64,000 bases of DNA from Chrysopilus asiliformis (GCA_964034945.1 OZ035962.1:114267234-114331233), one strand, 5' to 3'; shown: positions 35,688 to 47,087, counted from the first letter of the stretch. Numbers and translations: made by a program. Notes: a model not told the origin generated them from the sequence alone.

Positions 35688-36875
35688 ATGAGCAGCGTTG
35701 TTTCGCAACACAATAAACTGCTACTATATTTGTTAATTATTCTCAAGTATTTCTATCATCAAAGCGACTATGAGGCCCTAAAATTTCAAAAGCTACTCGA
35801 GGATGACATCGAGTTTTGTCCAACTTGTTTTTCTCTGCAAAAAACACAATGCAATTGGCTACAAGAAAATGTGAAATACAATCAAGATTTGACTAGTACC
35901 ATACATAATTTTTTTGGAACGAAACACGTTAGTTATGGAGAACTAAAAAATGCTGGTCGCATAGTAATCAAATATCTCGGAGGCAACGAAAAGAGTAATT
36001 ACATACTTAACGGACTCGCGAATTATACAAAGGACAGGAATATAGGATGGATTAGAGATCAAAATGAAACCACAATTGAACACTTGCGACAACTATTTTT
36101 TCATGAATCCCGGATTGATGGTCTTCAATTCTGCCCACCTGAAAAGATTACATCTTTTAGTGATATTTTTATAAATGAAAAATTTACTTTACTGGATGTG
36201 TGGATACTGCTTCACATAAATATTCAACCACTTTTGATTCCGCTGCTAAATGAATTGGACTTTCCCATTCCGAAAATCTATGGATCTTGCGGTTTCACCA
36301 TTTATCAGTCCTACGAAGGTATTCCACTGACCCAGTTTTATTCAAAACCATTCGAAATGCGATTAACCATAGCTGAAAAATTATTAGATGCCGCACTTAG
36401 ATTTACAGAAGGATTTGGCAATTATCGCATTTATTTGACTGATATTAATCCAGATAACATCGTTTTTAATGAGGAAACTATGAATATATCATTTATTGAT
36501 TTGGACAGCGTTATCATTGTTGATTCGCAATCACACTTCGAAACTAAATCAATTTATTTGGATAACGTTCATAAACACGAGATTATCGATTGTAATGGAT
36601 GTTTCGCATTTGTGCCATCAGAAATTTGTTCTCACAGCAAAAGTGATTTGAATTTATTTGCTGTATGTCAAATGTTACAATCAGATTTGTATGGTGATCG
36701 GGGAAATGGATTTTTGCACAACATTCCAGATGAAATAAAATTCACCTACCCAAACTTTGAGATTTTTTTGGAAGAGTGTGTGACTTGCAACTTCACATGT
36801 AATAATCGATTTAAAAGTGCCAATTTGTTACTAAAGCTTGTCCATAATATAACCAAACAAAAAGCATTTTCTTAA
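35688..36875 (+). CDS. DIPK2-like: divergent protein kinase-like secretory protein, DIPK2 family
   Basis: One uninterrupted exon gives 395 aa, similar in length to human DIPK2A/2B (FAM69-related, formerly C3orf58 and CXorf36). Residues ~10-23 (LLLYLLIILKYF) act as a signal peptide or anchor. The family's Cys signature CPTCF follows near 44. The kinase-like fold shows IVIKYLGG (VAIK-like lysine), YGSCGFTIYQSYEG, YLTDINPDNIVF (catalytic-loop equivalent) and FIDLDSVIIVD (DFG equivalent is DLD). A C-terminal Cys-rich PIP49_C-type region has IDCNGCFAF, SEICSHSKSDLNLFAVCQML and ECVTCNFTC. Proteins of this family sit in the Golgi or are secreted; kinase activity is unproven. The absence of introns is notable. 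Confidence 0.88.
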   Translation: MSSVVSQHNKLLLYLLIILKYFYHQSDYEALKFQKLLEDDIEFCPTCFSLQKTQCNWLQENVKYNQDLTSTIHNFFGTKHVSYGELKNAGRIVIKYLGGNEKSNYILNGLANYTKDRNIGWIRDQNETTIEHLRQLFFHESRIDGLQFCPPEKITSFSDIFINEKFTLLDVWILLHINIQPLLIPLLNELDFPIPKIYGSCGFTIYQSYEGIPLTQFYSKPFEMRLTIAEKLLDAALRFTEGFGNYRIYLTDINPDNIVFNEETMNISFIDLDSVIIVDSQSHFETKSIYLDNVHKHEIIDCNGCFAFVPSEICSHSKSDLNLFAVCQMLQSDLYGDRGNGFLHNIPDEIKFTYPNFEIFLEECVTCNFTCNNRFKSANLLLKLVHNITKQKAFS

Positions 36876-37059
36876 AATTTCTATGCAATTTATAGGAGAT
36901 GATGGAGGTTCGATCAATTTGCTTTCTGATACTGTAAAATTAATTGTTGTTAGATTTTATGATACTGTAAAATTAACAGTCGAGTGTTCTTCAAAAACTA
37001 ATATATTTTTTAAAGAAATCGCGTTGTAAAATTACTCTGTGTACAATATATATATTATA
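36876..37059. repeat. short direct repeats after the DIPK2 gene
   Basis: The phrase GATACTGTAAAATTAA occurs twice, near 36926 and 36961, with intervening AT-rich sequence. It is too short to classify. Confidence 0.4.
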
Positions 37060-37263
37060 ATGATAAAATTTGCCATCGTTGTTATAAATCTGTTTTTTAT
37101 TTTTGCTTGTCCAAATACAGGTCATATTGATTTGCTACGAAAATCGACTAAGACGGTTATTCCTTGTGACCACCAAAATATACCATATTATTTTAATTAC
37201 ATGCATTGTGACATGCACTGTGATTCTCAATTCGACTTCTGTTTTATGTATGTTCAGGCATAA
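37060..37263 (+). CDS. possible small secreted Cys-containing peptide
   Basis: An open frame of 67 aa starts with a strong hydrophobic signal-like segment (MIKFAIVVINLFFIFACP). The remainder has five cysteines, including a C-x3-C pair (CDMHC). The layout of signal peptide plus Cys-rich tail fits small secreted arthropod peptides, but the full cysteine framework of no known family is present and nothing else supports expression. It may be chance. A GT...AG pair near the stop (GTATGTTCAG) is too short to be an intron. Confidence 0.25.
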   Translation: MIKFAIVVINLFFIFACPNTGHIDLLRKSTKTVIPCDHQNIPYYFNYMHCDMHCDSQFDFCFMYVQA

Positions 37264-37810
37264 CTTTTTTTAAAATTGTAGAGGAATTTTCTGGTTGGGT
37301 GCCGCTGCAGGCTTCTGTCCGTGGCGCTATGCCCTCATACCGTCTCCCCTGCTAGATTGTACATCGCTTAAGATATCGAGATGAAATTTTTTGTGAATTT
37401 CATATATTTGCTCCTGTTGACCCTCCCCTCAAACCCACTCCTGCTAGATTCTACGTCGTTAGAGATATTGATTTGTGTTATATTCAGCTTTGGAAATACT
37501 CATGAGTACTGCTCGTGAGAAATTTATTCATGTCTTGAGCAGTGAGCCAAATGTTTAGTCAAAAACTCTTACTCATGAGTATGAGCATTGGAAAATTCGA
37601 TGAGTACTCATGAGCATGAGTATTTGATAATTTTCTATTGTTCTGAACACACCAGAAATCCTTCAACCATATAAAAGGAATGGCGGAAAGGTGAAAAGTG
37701 GAGGGAGTGTGGGAATAGGAAAGGTGTGAGTGTGAAGTGAGGAAGGGGTGGTAAAAGAATCGCTGAAAGGGAAGGGGGATTATGCGGGTCGAGGAAGTGT
37801 GTGAAGGTAA
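37264..37810. other. intergenic, with CATGAGTACTCATG-type palindromic words
   Basis: Between about 37500 and 37625 the sequence repeats variants of ACTCATGAGTATGAGCAT and ATGAGTACTCATGAGCATGA, a cluster of short palindromic motifs. No gene was seen. The 71-codon frame on the minus strand (37635-37850) is a purine-rich chance frame. Confidence 0.4.
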
Positions 37811-38110
37811 AATTTATAATTTGATATGGTACTGTCAAATTTGAGTACAAAAAAAATTTAATTGTTATTAAAATCTAGCGTAAAGGGTATTCTTATATTT
37901 GTAAATATAACGTCAAAGCAATATCAGTATAATACATCTTTAACCAAAAAAGTCTCAATATGACTTATTACCATTTTTTTTGCATACAAACTATTATTGC
38001 GCCAACTTTATATTTACAAATATAAGAATACCCATTACGCTAGATTTTAATAACAATTAAATTTTTCTGGTACTCAAGTTTGACAGTACTTGATATACCA
38101 AATTATAATT
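37811..38110. mobile_element. 300-bp inverted-repeat element (MITE-like)
   Basis: The left arm (about 37811-37909: AATTTATAATTTG, GGTACTGTCAAATTTGAGTAC, CTAGCGTAAAGGGTATTC) is repeated in inverted orientation at about 38005-38110 with a few mismatches. The spacer is about 95 bp and non-coding. It ends 164 bp from the SMYD stop codon, so it may lie in that gene's 3' flank. Confidence 0.8.
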
Positions 38111-38273
38111 TTTTTTATTTTTTACTTTTTTGCGCTTTAGTTTTTGGTCTTTTTTTTAAAAATCGGTTCTATTTAAATTTTAAATGTTTGCTTAGAAATA
38201 AAACAACATTCTCTCACTTAAAATCAATTTATGACATTTTACTTTTTTATAGCGAATAAAGATTTAAAAAAAA

Positions 38274-40373
38274 CTATATGCTTAATTTTTCTTTTAACTG
38301 CTTCAATTTTACGAAAGCTCGCTTCACAAGTTGCCCCTCGGGACTATTTGGCAATTCATAAATCAGCATATTAATAGCTTCTTTGAGCGTTGCTTGCACT
38401 TCATGCATTTTTTCCTTTAATTGAATGTTTTTATTTGGTATATAATAACTGCTCATGGAAATCATTAACTTACTATATATTCGTCCTTGGAGATTTCAGA
38501 TTGTTGAAACATTCTTTCTGTTAGTTGTTTCAGTGGATCATAGTATTCATATAACGCAATTCCGGTTACACGTGATATTCCCGGGTGAAGTTTTCGCAAA
38601 ATTGAGATAATCTCCTTGCATAATTGAATTTTTCTTTGTAGGACCATTTTTCCGGGTTCCTGGCAAAATTGAGTAAGACAGATCGCTTTCAAAATCGCGG
38701 CAATATTCTGCTTCAAATCAAAAATAATGTAATGTTGAGGATTAAGAATTTCCGCATATTTAATTATCAGCATTTCTAGCCGTCGGATATCTCCATCGGC
38801 CTCGGAAATTTCCTTTTTAGCAATTTGAATAGTTCTCTCCACTGCGGAAACATCAATAGTATTTTTGCAGTTCATACAAGAATAATTCGACGAATTAATA
38901 CGAATACAAAGTGCTTGATCACAAGATTTACAATTAATGGAGCTAAAATGTGTCCCCAGTTCAGTTGGATCCAAACACCTTTTACAAGTACAGTCGAAAT
39001 ATTTCCCAATCTTTAACTGTGACATGCGCTCAGAAGTTCCCTAAAAAAATTTTTCAAATATATTTTCTTAAATTATCTAGAAATATACCAATAATGAATT
39101 AGTGTAGTTGTAAGTCACTATTTCCCCTTTTTTTATCGCAGAATTGGCGTATATTTTTAGATTATATGCATTATCTACAGTTATAACTGTATTGGCCACA
39201 CAGTCATGGCAAAGAAGTGCAGCTTTTGGATAAATTGCACGCAAAATACCATTATTGGGACCGCGAATCTCAAACGCGTTCACATCCATGATACCACAGA
39301 TTCTCTGGATTAATTCTAAATCGACATCCAATTTGTGAAACATTTTTGCTAAGCCAGATTTCAAAATAGGCTCAACGATCAATTTATTGTATAAATTCCA
39401 AATATCCGAGCCTCTCCGTACTTCCTGATGAGATTCCATTTCTATGATAGCCTTAAATTGTGCTTCATTCATTTCACCCAGTATAAGGCATTTCAATGGA
39501 CCGAAAATAATAAAATTATCGATGAGAAAATTGCTTGGTAAATCGGCGATGTCACGGAAAAAATTACAATCATTTTTATCGTGTGATGTACAATTGAAGC
39601 ACAACGGAAATCTTTTGCAAGTCCTTGGATATTAAAAAAAAAACATTAATATAAATAGTTTCAAGTACGTTAAAAATTTGGTGGGGAAAAAAATTGATAA
39701 TAACTCATTTTATCTTCTGACAAAAAGAAAACTCAAATATACCCGATTGGAACAACACGTCCCAGAAAGTTTTATCGTAACACTTTTATCGATATTTTCA
39801 AAGCAATTTGCAGGTTTAACATCTAGTTACAGTGTATGAATATTTACCGTTAGCGATTGAGCTTTGTTCTGTCAGTTTTGGTCTAAAATGTGGAAGGTGT
39901 TTTTGATGGTCAAATTTGTCAAATTTTATGTGTTTTCTTATACAAAAAAGTTAAAACGAGTTATACACCATCATTACAAAAAATAAGAATATTGCATATC
40001 TAGATGAGTATTATCAATTTGCAAACCTTACGTTTTACTTAGGGTCATCAACCAACAGTCGGGGCGAATTTTTTTTAAAATTTGGTTTTCAGAATGAAAA
40101 TTTCAAAGTTTGTTAAATAACAAGAAGTTAACATACTTGCAAACCGTCATAGATTCCTGAAAGCAATTACTACAGCAAAGACTCGTTTCCCATTGGGGAA
40201 GTACAACTGCGGGCAATTCGAGCAAAATAGTATCACCAGTTCGAATATCTTCTTCGGCAACAATATAACTTAAACAATTAAAAAATAACACATTTATTTA
40301 TTATTGTTGATATTTTTTGTGAAAAATACCGGCCAAGTGAATGATTTGCTACTGTTTTACAATTGACGAACAT
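38274..40373 (-). CDS. SmydA-like: SET and MYND domain protein, arthropod SMYD type
   Basis: Exons in coding order are 40330-40373, 40137-40268, 39089-39623, 38474-39040 and 38274-38414 (472 aa). The N-terminal SET strand reads GRYIVAEEDIRTGDTILLELP. A MYND zinc finger follows with C47-x2-C50, C58-x2-C61, C67-x2-C70 and H73/C78. The SET core is ALLCHDCVANT (CHDC at 197-200), then EIVTYNYTNSL. The post-SET motif FDCTCKRCLDPTELGTH and a helical C-terminal domain close the protein. The usual NHSC motif is CHDC, so the first Asn is replaced; arthropod SMYD proteins often vary here, and methyltransferase activity is uncertain. The last intron (38415-38473, 59 nt) uses a weak acceptor ATTAAAG but is in phase and joins aligned segments. 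The 14-residue first exon is short but in phase. Confidence 0.85.
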
Positions 40374-43300
40374 AATCCACTATCAATTCTTCAATTAGTA
40401 ATTGATCACAAACTCGCACCAAATGCACTAAATTAATGGAAACTTAAACTGTAATCAATTAATTAAAATAAATAAATGAATAAGTTTGTGTATGTGATTT
40501 GTCTTGTCTGTAAGAAATATTCAATGGAACACCAAAACGTATGTTAAACATTTCGGATGATGAAATTATTTTGCGTGAATGGATTAGAGAGAGGCACATC
40601 TACAAAGTTAATTAAATCGAAAGCATTGTCTGTAGATCTTAACATATCCAAATGGAGTGCATAATCTTTGCCGGATATTTTTATATGTGAAGTAAAATGA
40701 CTTGCAACGGCATGATAGTAAAATATTTGGCAACGGTACAGACTAAAAATATACGATGCCAATATCCATTCATTTAACAAAAAAAAAACAAATTCTCATC
40801 AATTTCACTTTCTAATTTGACGATATGTACATTGTACAGCATCAATAAAGGATATTTTTGCAATTATTTAAAATTGTTGGCAATTTCACATTGCAGAGGT
40901 CCACAGAATTTCGTGACAGATTTTAAGGATTTCTCACGAATCTTAGAACGACAAATCAGGTTTTTTCTTCTTGTTGTTGAAAATAAAAAATACAATAAAA
41001 TTTATTACTAAAATCTTATCAATTTTATTGATTTCTAAAAAAAATCTGTTCTTGTTGAATATTAAGATTTTGTAAATATACTTTACTCGTAATATTATTG
41101 TATAAATTGATTTTTAAGAAATATATTGTATATTCACTTTTAAAATCCGTTTAATTTGTGAGGATTTAAGAATATTTATGTGTGAACTAAATTGGAGTTG
41201 ATCTAACTTTTAAGCGATGTATTTACTTAAACCAAGCGTTATTACTGTATTAGAATGAATGAAACATTGCTTTAATTTATAGAAACTTTCGATTTGAAGA
41301 ATTTTAACAAAATTTCTAGCCATCTTTCTAGTCTAAATTGTCATTTGAACATATACAGTGGCAACGGATTGTTCTGACCAACGCAGAACCGCAAAACTTC
41401 ATATTCAAAGGGTTATATACTTTTACCAATTTATCTACACACAAACATGTTTATATGAATTTTCCTTCGATATTTGTTATTCAGGACAACTGTCTATTAC
41501 TCTTGACGAAAATAAAGGGTTCTTAAACAAAAACTAGAACTTACGAAATCTTTTAGTTTAGATCTAAATCTTGTTTTTTCAATTAGATTGGTTTACATCT
41601 AAAAAATCTTCTCGAACAACAAATTAGAGAATGTGCAATTTTTGCTTAGGAGCTGCGGAAGTATTATGTAAAGCTCTAAGATTTCGTGTCAATTCGGCAC
41701 TATTTCCATGTTCTGTCATTAGAATATTTGGTTTTGGAAAAAATTTCCTTAAAAAAGCTGACTCATTCGTTATTTTAAAGGTAGGGTTCGGGTATGGCGC
41801 GAAATTAATCACCCCGATCCTGATAACTTGTCACTTGAGATGACACGACTCTCCTTCGAATCAAAATTTCACGTATTCTGTAGCTATTGGCATCAACTAT
41901 TGTTAATACGAATTTTCTTCATTAAAAAGTTGTGCATTTTTGATATTTTTGTTTACATATTGGTAAAAAAAGTGAAATTTTTCGTGTTGCAAGTCTATCA
42001 AGACCCGGGCCTACCTGTAGTCGGGAACTTGGTCCAGAAATTATTTAACTTATCTTGAATTATCTCGATTTCTTACACATTTCGGGCTACAGGTCACATT
42101 GAAATATTTAGAGAAACAAAAATAAAGCAAATATTCCAATTTGACCTGTAGACCGAAATTAATCAAACAAATATTTGTATTCATTGAATTAAAATTTTAA
42201 GTTGTTTATAGAAGAGTACGGTAGTTCTCAACCAACAATTTGATCAAATAGAAAACAAAGTCAGCCAATTACAATATATGCACATCTTTTAATTAGAGAA
42301 ATTTTCCAGAAATCCATGTAAAGAACGAAAAAGCATTGTATTTCGATCTCTTCAATATGAATAATCCCAATCAGCAATTTTCAATAAACAACCAATAATC
42401 GCAACTTCTACCAATACTAATTTTATTTAAAAAAAATTGTGTAATAGTATTTGGTGCCTTGTTAATCGTTTAGTTATATAAATTTCTAGTATTGATCATG
42501 ACACGCAACCCAAGTAAAATTTTATTACTTCTACAACAAAAAAATTTAAAGAATATTAATTTTTACATTTGATAAAAAAATGTTAAACCTAAGTAATTTT
42601 TTTTTTTGAAAAAGTAGAATTACAAAAATTCATCAAAAGAGTAATTTCTGTGTTTGGGATTATAAGAAATTCGAAATTATTTCAATGTTACTGGTAGTAA
42701 ACTAGTTAAAACGACTTCAGTTTGTTCTTTTTCAAAATGTAAGCATTTTTGTAGTAAATTTTGTTATTTTTACATCGAATATCGATTCTCTCTTTTTTTG
42801 TTCAAGATACATTAACATACACGAAATATAATGCTAATTTACGCAAAATAATCGAATAGTTATTCAAGAATGTTTCCATAACTTAAATTTAATCATCTTT
42901 AAATAACTTCAAATATAAAAGTATGTTACGCAACATTTAAGTTGAATATATACAAAAAAAAAGTTTTTACTTTAATTAATTAGATTTAACTCTTTGAATG
43001 AATTTAAAATGCAAATCATGAAATTTGCATAAACTTATGTTTTATTTTCTTTAAATACGACACAAAAGCTCTAATGTATACTTGAATTGTGTTGACAAGC
43101 TGTATGTATTGATATTTCTATATTACGAACTTTTGTATTTCTCATAGTTTATCGTATGTTTTTCAACGCAGCCAATGATGAATTTCATAATTATTCAAAA
43201 ATTGTTTTCACCTTTAAATAACTTTTAAACTATCGTCACATGTAAACTATTCCGGTTTTGCTCGTATTTGTGATTTATTATTAAATTTAAATTGCAATCG

Positions 43301-43427
43301 TTAAAAAATAGGTAATCAATTTGTATTTTTGCGTTTTGCGACGTTTTATTTTATATTTTGTCCTTATATATAATAATCCTATATTTTAATCTTTTCATGT
43401 ATTATTTATTTCTTTGTTCTATAATTA
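40374..43427. other. 3-kb intergenic region between SMYD and FBXO28 genes
   Basis: It holds the SMYD promoter side and the FBXO28 3' flank (both genes on the minus strand). Open frames at 40544-40780 (minus), 41624-41812 (minus) and 41631-41843 (plus) show no known family. A hairpin-forming inverted repeat with arms of about 31 bp lies at 42080-42159. No RNA gene was recognised. Confidence 0.45.
42080..42159. repeat. hairpin-forming inverted repeat
   Basis: The left arm ATTTCGGGCTACAGGTCACA continues to TTGAAATATTT. It is mirrored 18 bp later by AAATATTCCAATTTGACCTG ending TAGACCGAAAT. The arms are about 31 bp with a few mismatches. It could be a small element remnant or a structured RNA; nothing distinguishes these here. 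Confidence 0.55.
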
Positions 43428-45527
43428 TTAATTCTTCTTATTGTTATTAATATAAATACACTTATTTGATGCGGTTCTACTAAGATTTTGACATCTACTA
43501 CCCTTATTTTGTACTCTGCGTGCCTTCTTTGTATCACTATTAACATTTTGCGGAGAATCGAAATCGGTTGAGGTACACAATGAAGTTGATGGCCCAGTGA
43601 ATGTTGTATTCGGAACGACAACATCTCCAGCTCCTTGTGTGTTGCTGGCGGTATCGTTTCCGCTACTGCTATAATTCTCGCCGCCGACGCCACCACTTCC
43701 AATTATGATATTCTTATTGCGATCATCTCCTGTATTTCCACCGGCAACACTATCAATGGCTAAGGAATCTGTGAATGCAAAACAGCAATTTATCGGTATC
43801 AAAATACTCTTGATATCAATTTGTGTACCACTTCCAGGCCCAATTGAAGTAAAATTAGTTGAAGAAGTCAAAGTTTCTTCATAGCGACGCTTTAGACTAC
43901 CGCTATTTCCAGTTGTACTACTCTGTGTAGCCTTTGTGATTGGATTTGGGGGGAGCAAAAATTTCTTTTCATCGAATTGACTTTCCAATGTCGATGATAG
44001 AGCAATTGAATCACTGCCTAAACTCTCATCGACATCATCTACCGTTATATTTATATCTTCCGGCTTTACACCCTGATTGATCAAAGTTTGAAAATCTTCA
44101 GGTGCTACAGGGGCAATTTTCGATCCACATGATGTGCAAATTTGTGTGGCTGGACTCTTCGATCTCCAATACTGTAGCTCGGTTTTACATTTATTAAGTT
44201 CCTTATAGTTAAAAAGATTTAAAATCATTTAATAATACACGTTGCTATCTATGTATTTTCGTATATAAATTGAAATTAAAAGATGTACCTGAAGTAATGT
44301 GGAGAATTTTCTAGACATTTCTTCATTCTTCTTATCATTTTCGTCGAGGCGATTGGCATATTCGAGCGTCTGCTTTTGTTGTTCTGCTAATAATTTCTGT
44401 TGCTCTGCGATCTGTTTGCCTTGCTCAGACGATTTCTTTTTACAAGTACGCAACTCACTGCGAAGAACAGTTAATTGATTGTTGTACATTTTCATACCTT
44501 GTTTTATTTTGCGAATTCCCTTGCGCAGAACCATGTTACTTTGTGGAGGCGCTGGCAGATTCGAAGAATTGTCCACGATTTCTGATTTTGCCTTCAATGA
44601 AAACGGAGTCTTGCTTTTCGCTGAAAAAATTTAAAAAAAAAATTCTTTCGTTAAACATACAATTCGGTTTTGGCATTATGAAAGTAGTACAAGGCAAATC
44701 AAAGAATCCTTTGCTAAAATATGCTATCTGTGGTAGAGTCGGTTCAATGTGCTCCTTGAAATACTCCATGGCCATGGTTGATAGATCAAAAAGTTCATCG
44801 GTCACCTTATAGGGACGGTCCAATTTCGGAGTCGTGCGTATATAAATGAGAACGTTGTATACTTCGTCTAATATCTAAACAAAAAAGATTTTATCGTTAT
44901 TGAGTACACAAGGAATTCATTTATTATTGATCTTACGCCTCCGGGAAAGAAGCAACAGTGTTTTCTTTCGATATGTTTCCCGAAAGTCATTTGTAGAAGC
45001 GATAATCGCATGTAGCACGTTTCAATGATGTCGCATTCGCACGCCAAAGGATGATTCCGACGTGCAGATTCTCGACGTGGCATTTTAGCCTTGACCGTTT
45101 GAAAACGATTCAACATTTGCGTTTGTAGCTTGGAAAATGTTGAATTCAAAATGGCACTGCAAATTTGATTCATCTGTTGTGATACCTGAATGAAAAACAT
45201 TTATTATAAAACGTATTAAAAATCCAGGAATTGCGTTAGATATCCATTTACCACTCTGAGCTGTCCAACCTTCTTGTAGCCGACATGGCAGAAGATTTTG
45301 TCCAGAATTTCAATAGGCAGATCCAGGAGAAACACTCTCTGTTGCGGTTGGACAGGATCGTTAAATTGTTTGGGGCCACTACTTCCACTTGCAGTACTGG
45401 CAGCCTTTCCGGAAGTCATGCTTGATAAGGAATTGTTCGCTTGCCGAGTGACAACAGCTAAACGGGCGCAGCCCTCCTCCGCCTCCGCCCCTGACTGTGT
45501 GGTGCTCATTTGACGAGTAGAAACCAT
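43428..45527 (-). CDS. FBXO28: F-box protein, FBXO28 type
   Basis: This is likely a substrate-recognition subunit of an SCF ubiquitin ligase. Exons in coding order are 45252-45527, 44937-45185, 44661-44874, 44289-44620 and 43428-44201 (614 aa). A low-complexity N-terminus precedes the F-box (VFLLDLPIEILDKIFCHVGY). The FBXO28 signature follows: LNRFQTVKAKMPRRESARRN, SLLQMTFGKHIERKHCCFFP, and MAMEYFKEHIEPTLP. A coiled coil rich in EQQKQ lies in exon 4 and a Ser/Thr/Gly-rich tail in exon 5. The intron at 44621-44660 is only 40 nt. Within exon 5, 43769-43807 is a GT...AG stretch of 39 nt in frame, possibly a further intron (601 aa if spliced). The human protein is about 370 aa, so the tail is an extension. 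Confidence 0.88.
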
Positions 45528-46715
45528 TGTGAGGATAAGTGATCGATTGCCCCAAAAAGTTTTACTTTTCGATCGAAAGTGTAGCTACAATACGGCTTTG
45601 TTAAAGGCTCGACAAATTATGATTTATCAGAGCAACATCCCCAAAAATCAATTTACCTGTTACAGTAACTTTGCTAGTTAAAAAGAAGAGTTTTGCCGAG
45701 AAATCGTTATTTCCTCCCGATTCTAATTGGGGCCAATATTCATAGCAGTATTTATCCACTTTTTAGCAGAACATATAGTGGAAAATGCACTTGGAAAATC
45801 GTCCCAGCTGAACCCTAAACTGTAAACTCTAGAAGAACACCTCGAATTAGATTGTCGGAAAGCTGCCTTCACTTAAATGTTTCAATTATCCTATCGATTA
45901 GAGTCAAGGAATATTAAAGAAAAAAGTACGATGGCTTTCATATTTTTTCAGTGCTTTTTCTTTCAAGCGGTCCACATTTGCTCGTGGTATTCTCGATTCT
46001 AAATCTTTGCTTTTTATGCTAATATTAATAATTACTAAATTACGTGACTAGAAGTCGATTTCCAACAATAAACTCCAATCTTCGCAAAAGGCTGCCTCAA
46101 AGTTAATCAGCGCTAGATACAAAACGCGAACTTTTTCTGCCAAAAGAAAATATTTGCTATGTAAACTGCATGTTCGAGTAATCCTCTGAAAGCCCCTTTA
46201 CCACTTTTTGAGGATTTATTTTTACTTAAAAACACAATAAATTAAAGCAAATTTTTTCGAATTATCGTTTCTCCCGTTCTCTCCTTTACCTTTCCCTTCT
46301 TCTAAAGAGTTTCTTCTTACCCAGAAAACTTTACCCAGGGTAAAAAAATCTTCCAGGCACTTTCCATGTTTTCCAGCCGGTACTTTTGAATTTTCGATTA
46401 AAAATATTTGTATCTTCGAGGAAATATGATGGAAACAAAGTTTTTGAGAAAATTTGTACCATAAGTAATTTAACAAAATATTTATCTTCCTCTTTGCCTA
46501 TGTTTGAAGATCGACAAATGAACTCCAGAACATTGTAAAAGCAATTTACAACCATTTATGGCTTGTGCGAAATGGTATTTGCTTAGTTAGAAAATTTAAG
46601 GTTAACTCGGAACGACTTGAATTGTCCCAATATTACTGCTGTTTGTTGCTCTAGATAGCTCAAGAACATTAAAAAACTTGTTAAATGAATTGAACGTATG
46701 GAGGCTCGTTCAAGC
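45528..46715. other. upstream region of the FBXO28 gene
   Basis: The promoter of the F-box gene is presumed near 45530-45700. Beyond it the sequence is AT-rich and repeat-like. Minus-strand frames at 46222-46555 overlap each other and match nothing recognised. Confidence 0.4.
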
Positions 46716-47087
46716 TAGAACCTGAATCGTACGTCGATGCGTCCGTCATGCGTGCGTCCGGTTGACAGTTCGATTCGGTAACAGTTGGGTGCGGCAACGA
46801 ATCTGGAGTTAATTCATTGTTTTGCACTTCTTCTATTAGTTTATCGTCGAAACAATTACTTTCAATTTGTTCCATACTTAAATTGTTTAAATCGTACACA
46901 AACTTTTTTGCGAAATGACATTTCCGTGCGTTGCCGCATGTAAAAGTAGAAATTCGACCTACTCTATGCGGTTGCCGCATCGAAAAACGTATCATTAGGG
47001 GAGTACTCATAGCAGCCCGTTGATTCTACTCGAACTGTCAACGTGACGGACGCATGACGGACGCATCCATGTACGATTCAGGTTCTA
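46716..47087. mobile_element. TIR element with TAGAACCTGAATCGTAC ends
   Basis: About 62 bp at the left (TAGAACCTGAATCGTACGTC, GATGCGTCCGTCATGCGTGC, GTCCGGTTGACAGTTCG) recur inverted at the right end (CGAACTGTCAACGTGACGGA to GTACGATTCAGGTTCTA). The total is 372 bp. The interior contains a 109-codon minus-strand frame (46681-47010) that runs out through the left terminal repeat. The GC content of the ends is unlike the surrounding DNA. The target duplication is not clear. Confidence 0.7.

Noticed and set aside
38430..38473. A 25-nt GT...AG gap (GTAAGT to GAGCAG) as the last SMYD intron
   Set aside because: It is too short to splice and breaks the frame; the 59-nt alternative ending ATTAAAG keeps phase and joins the conserved helix.
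40544..40780. 78-codon minus-strand frame upstream of the SMYD gene
   Set aside because: It has no phase-compatible junction to the SMYD first exon and no recognised domain.
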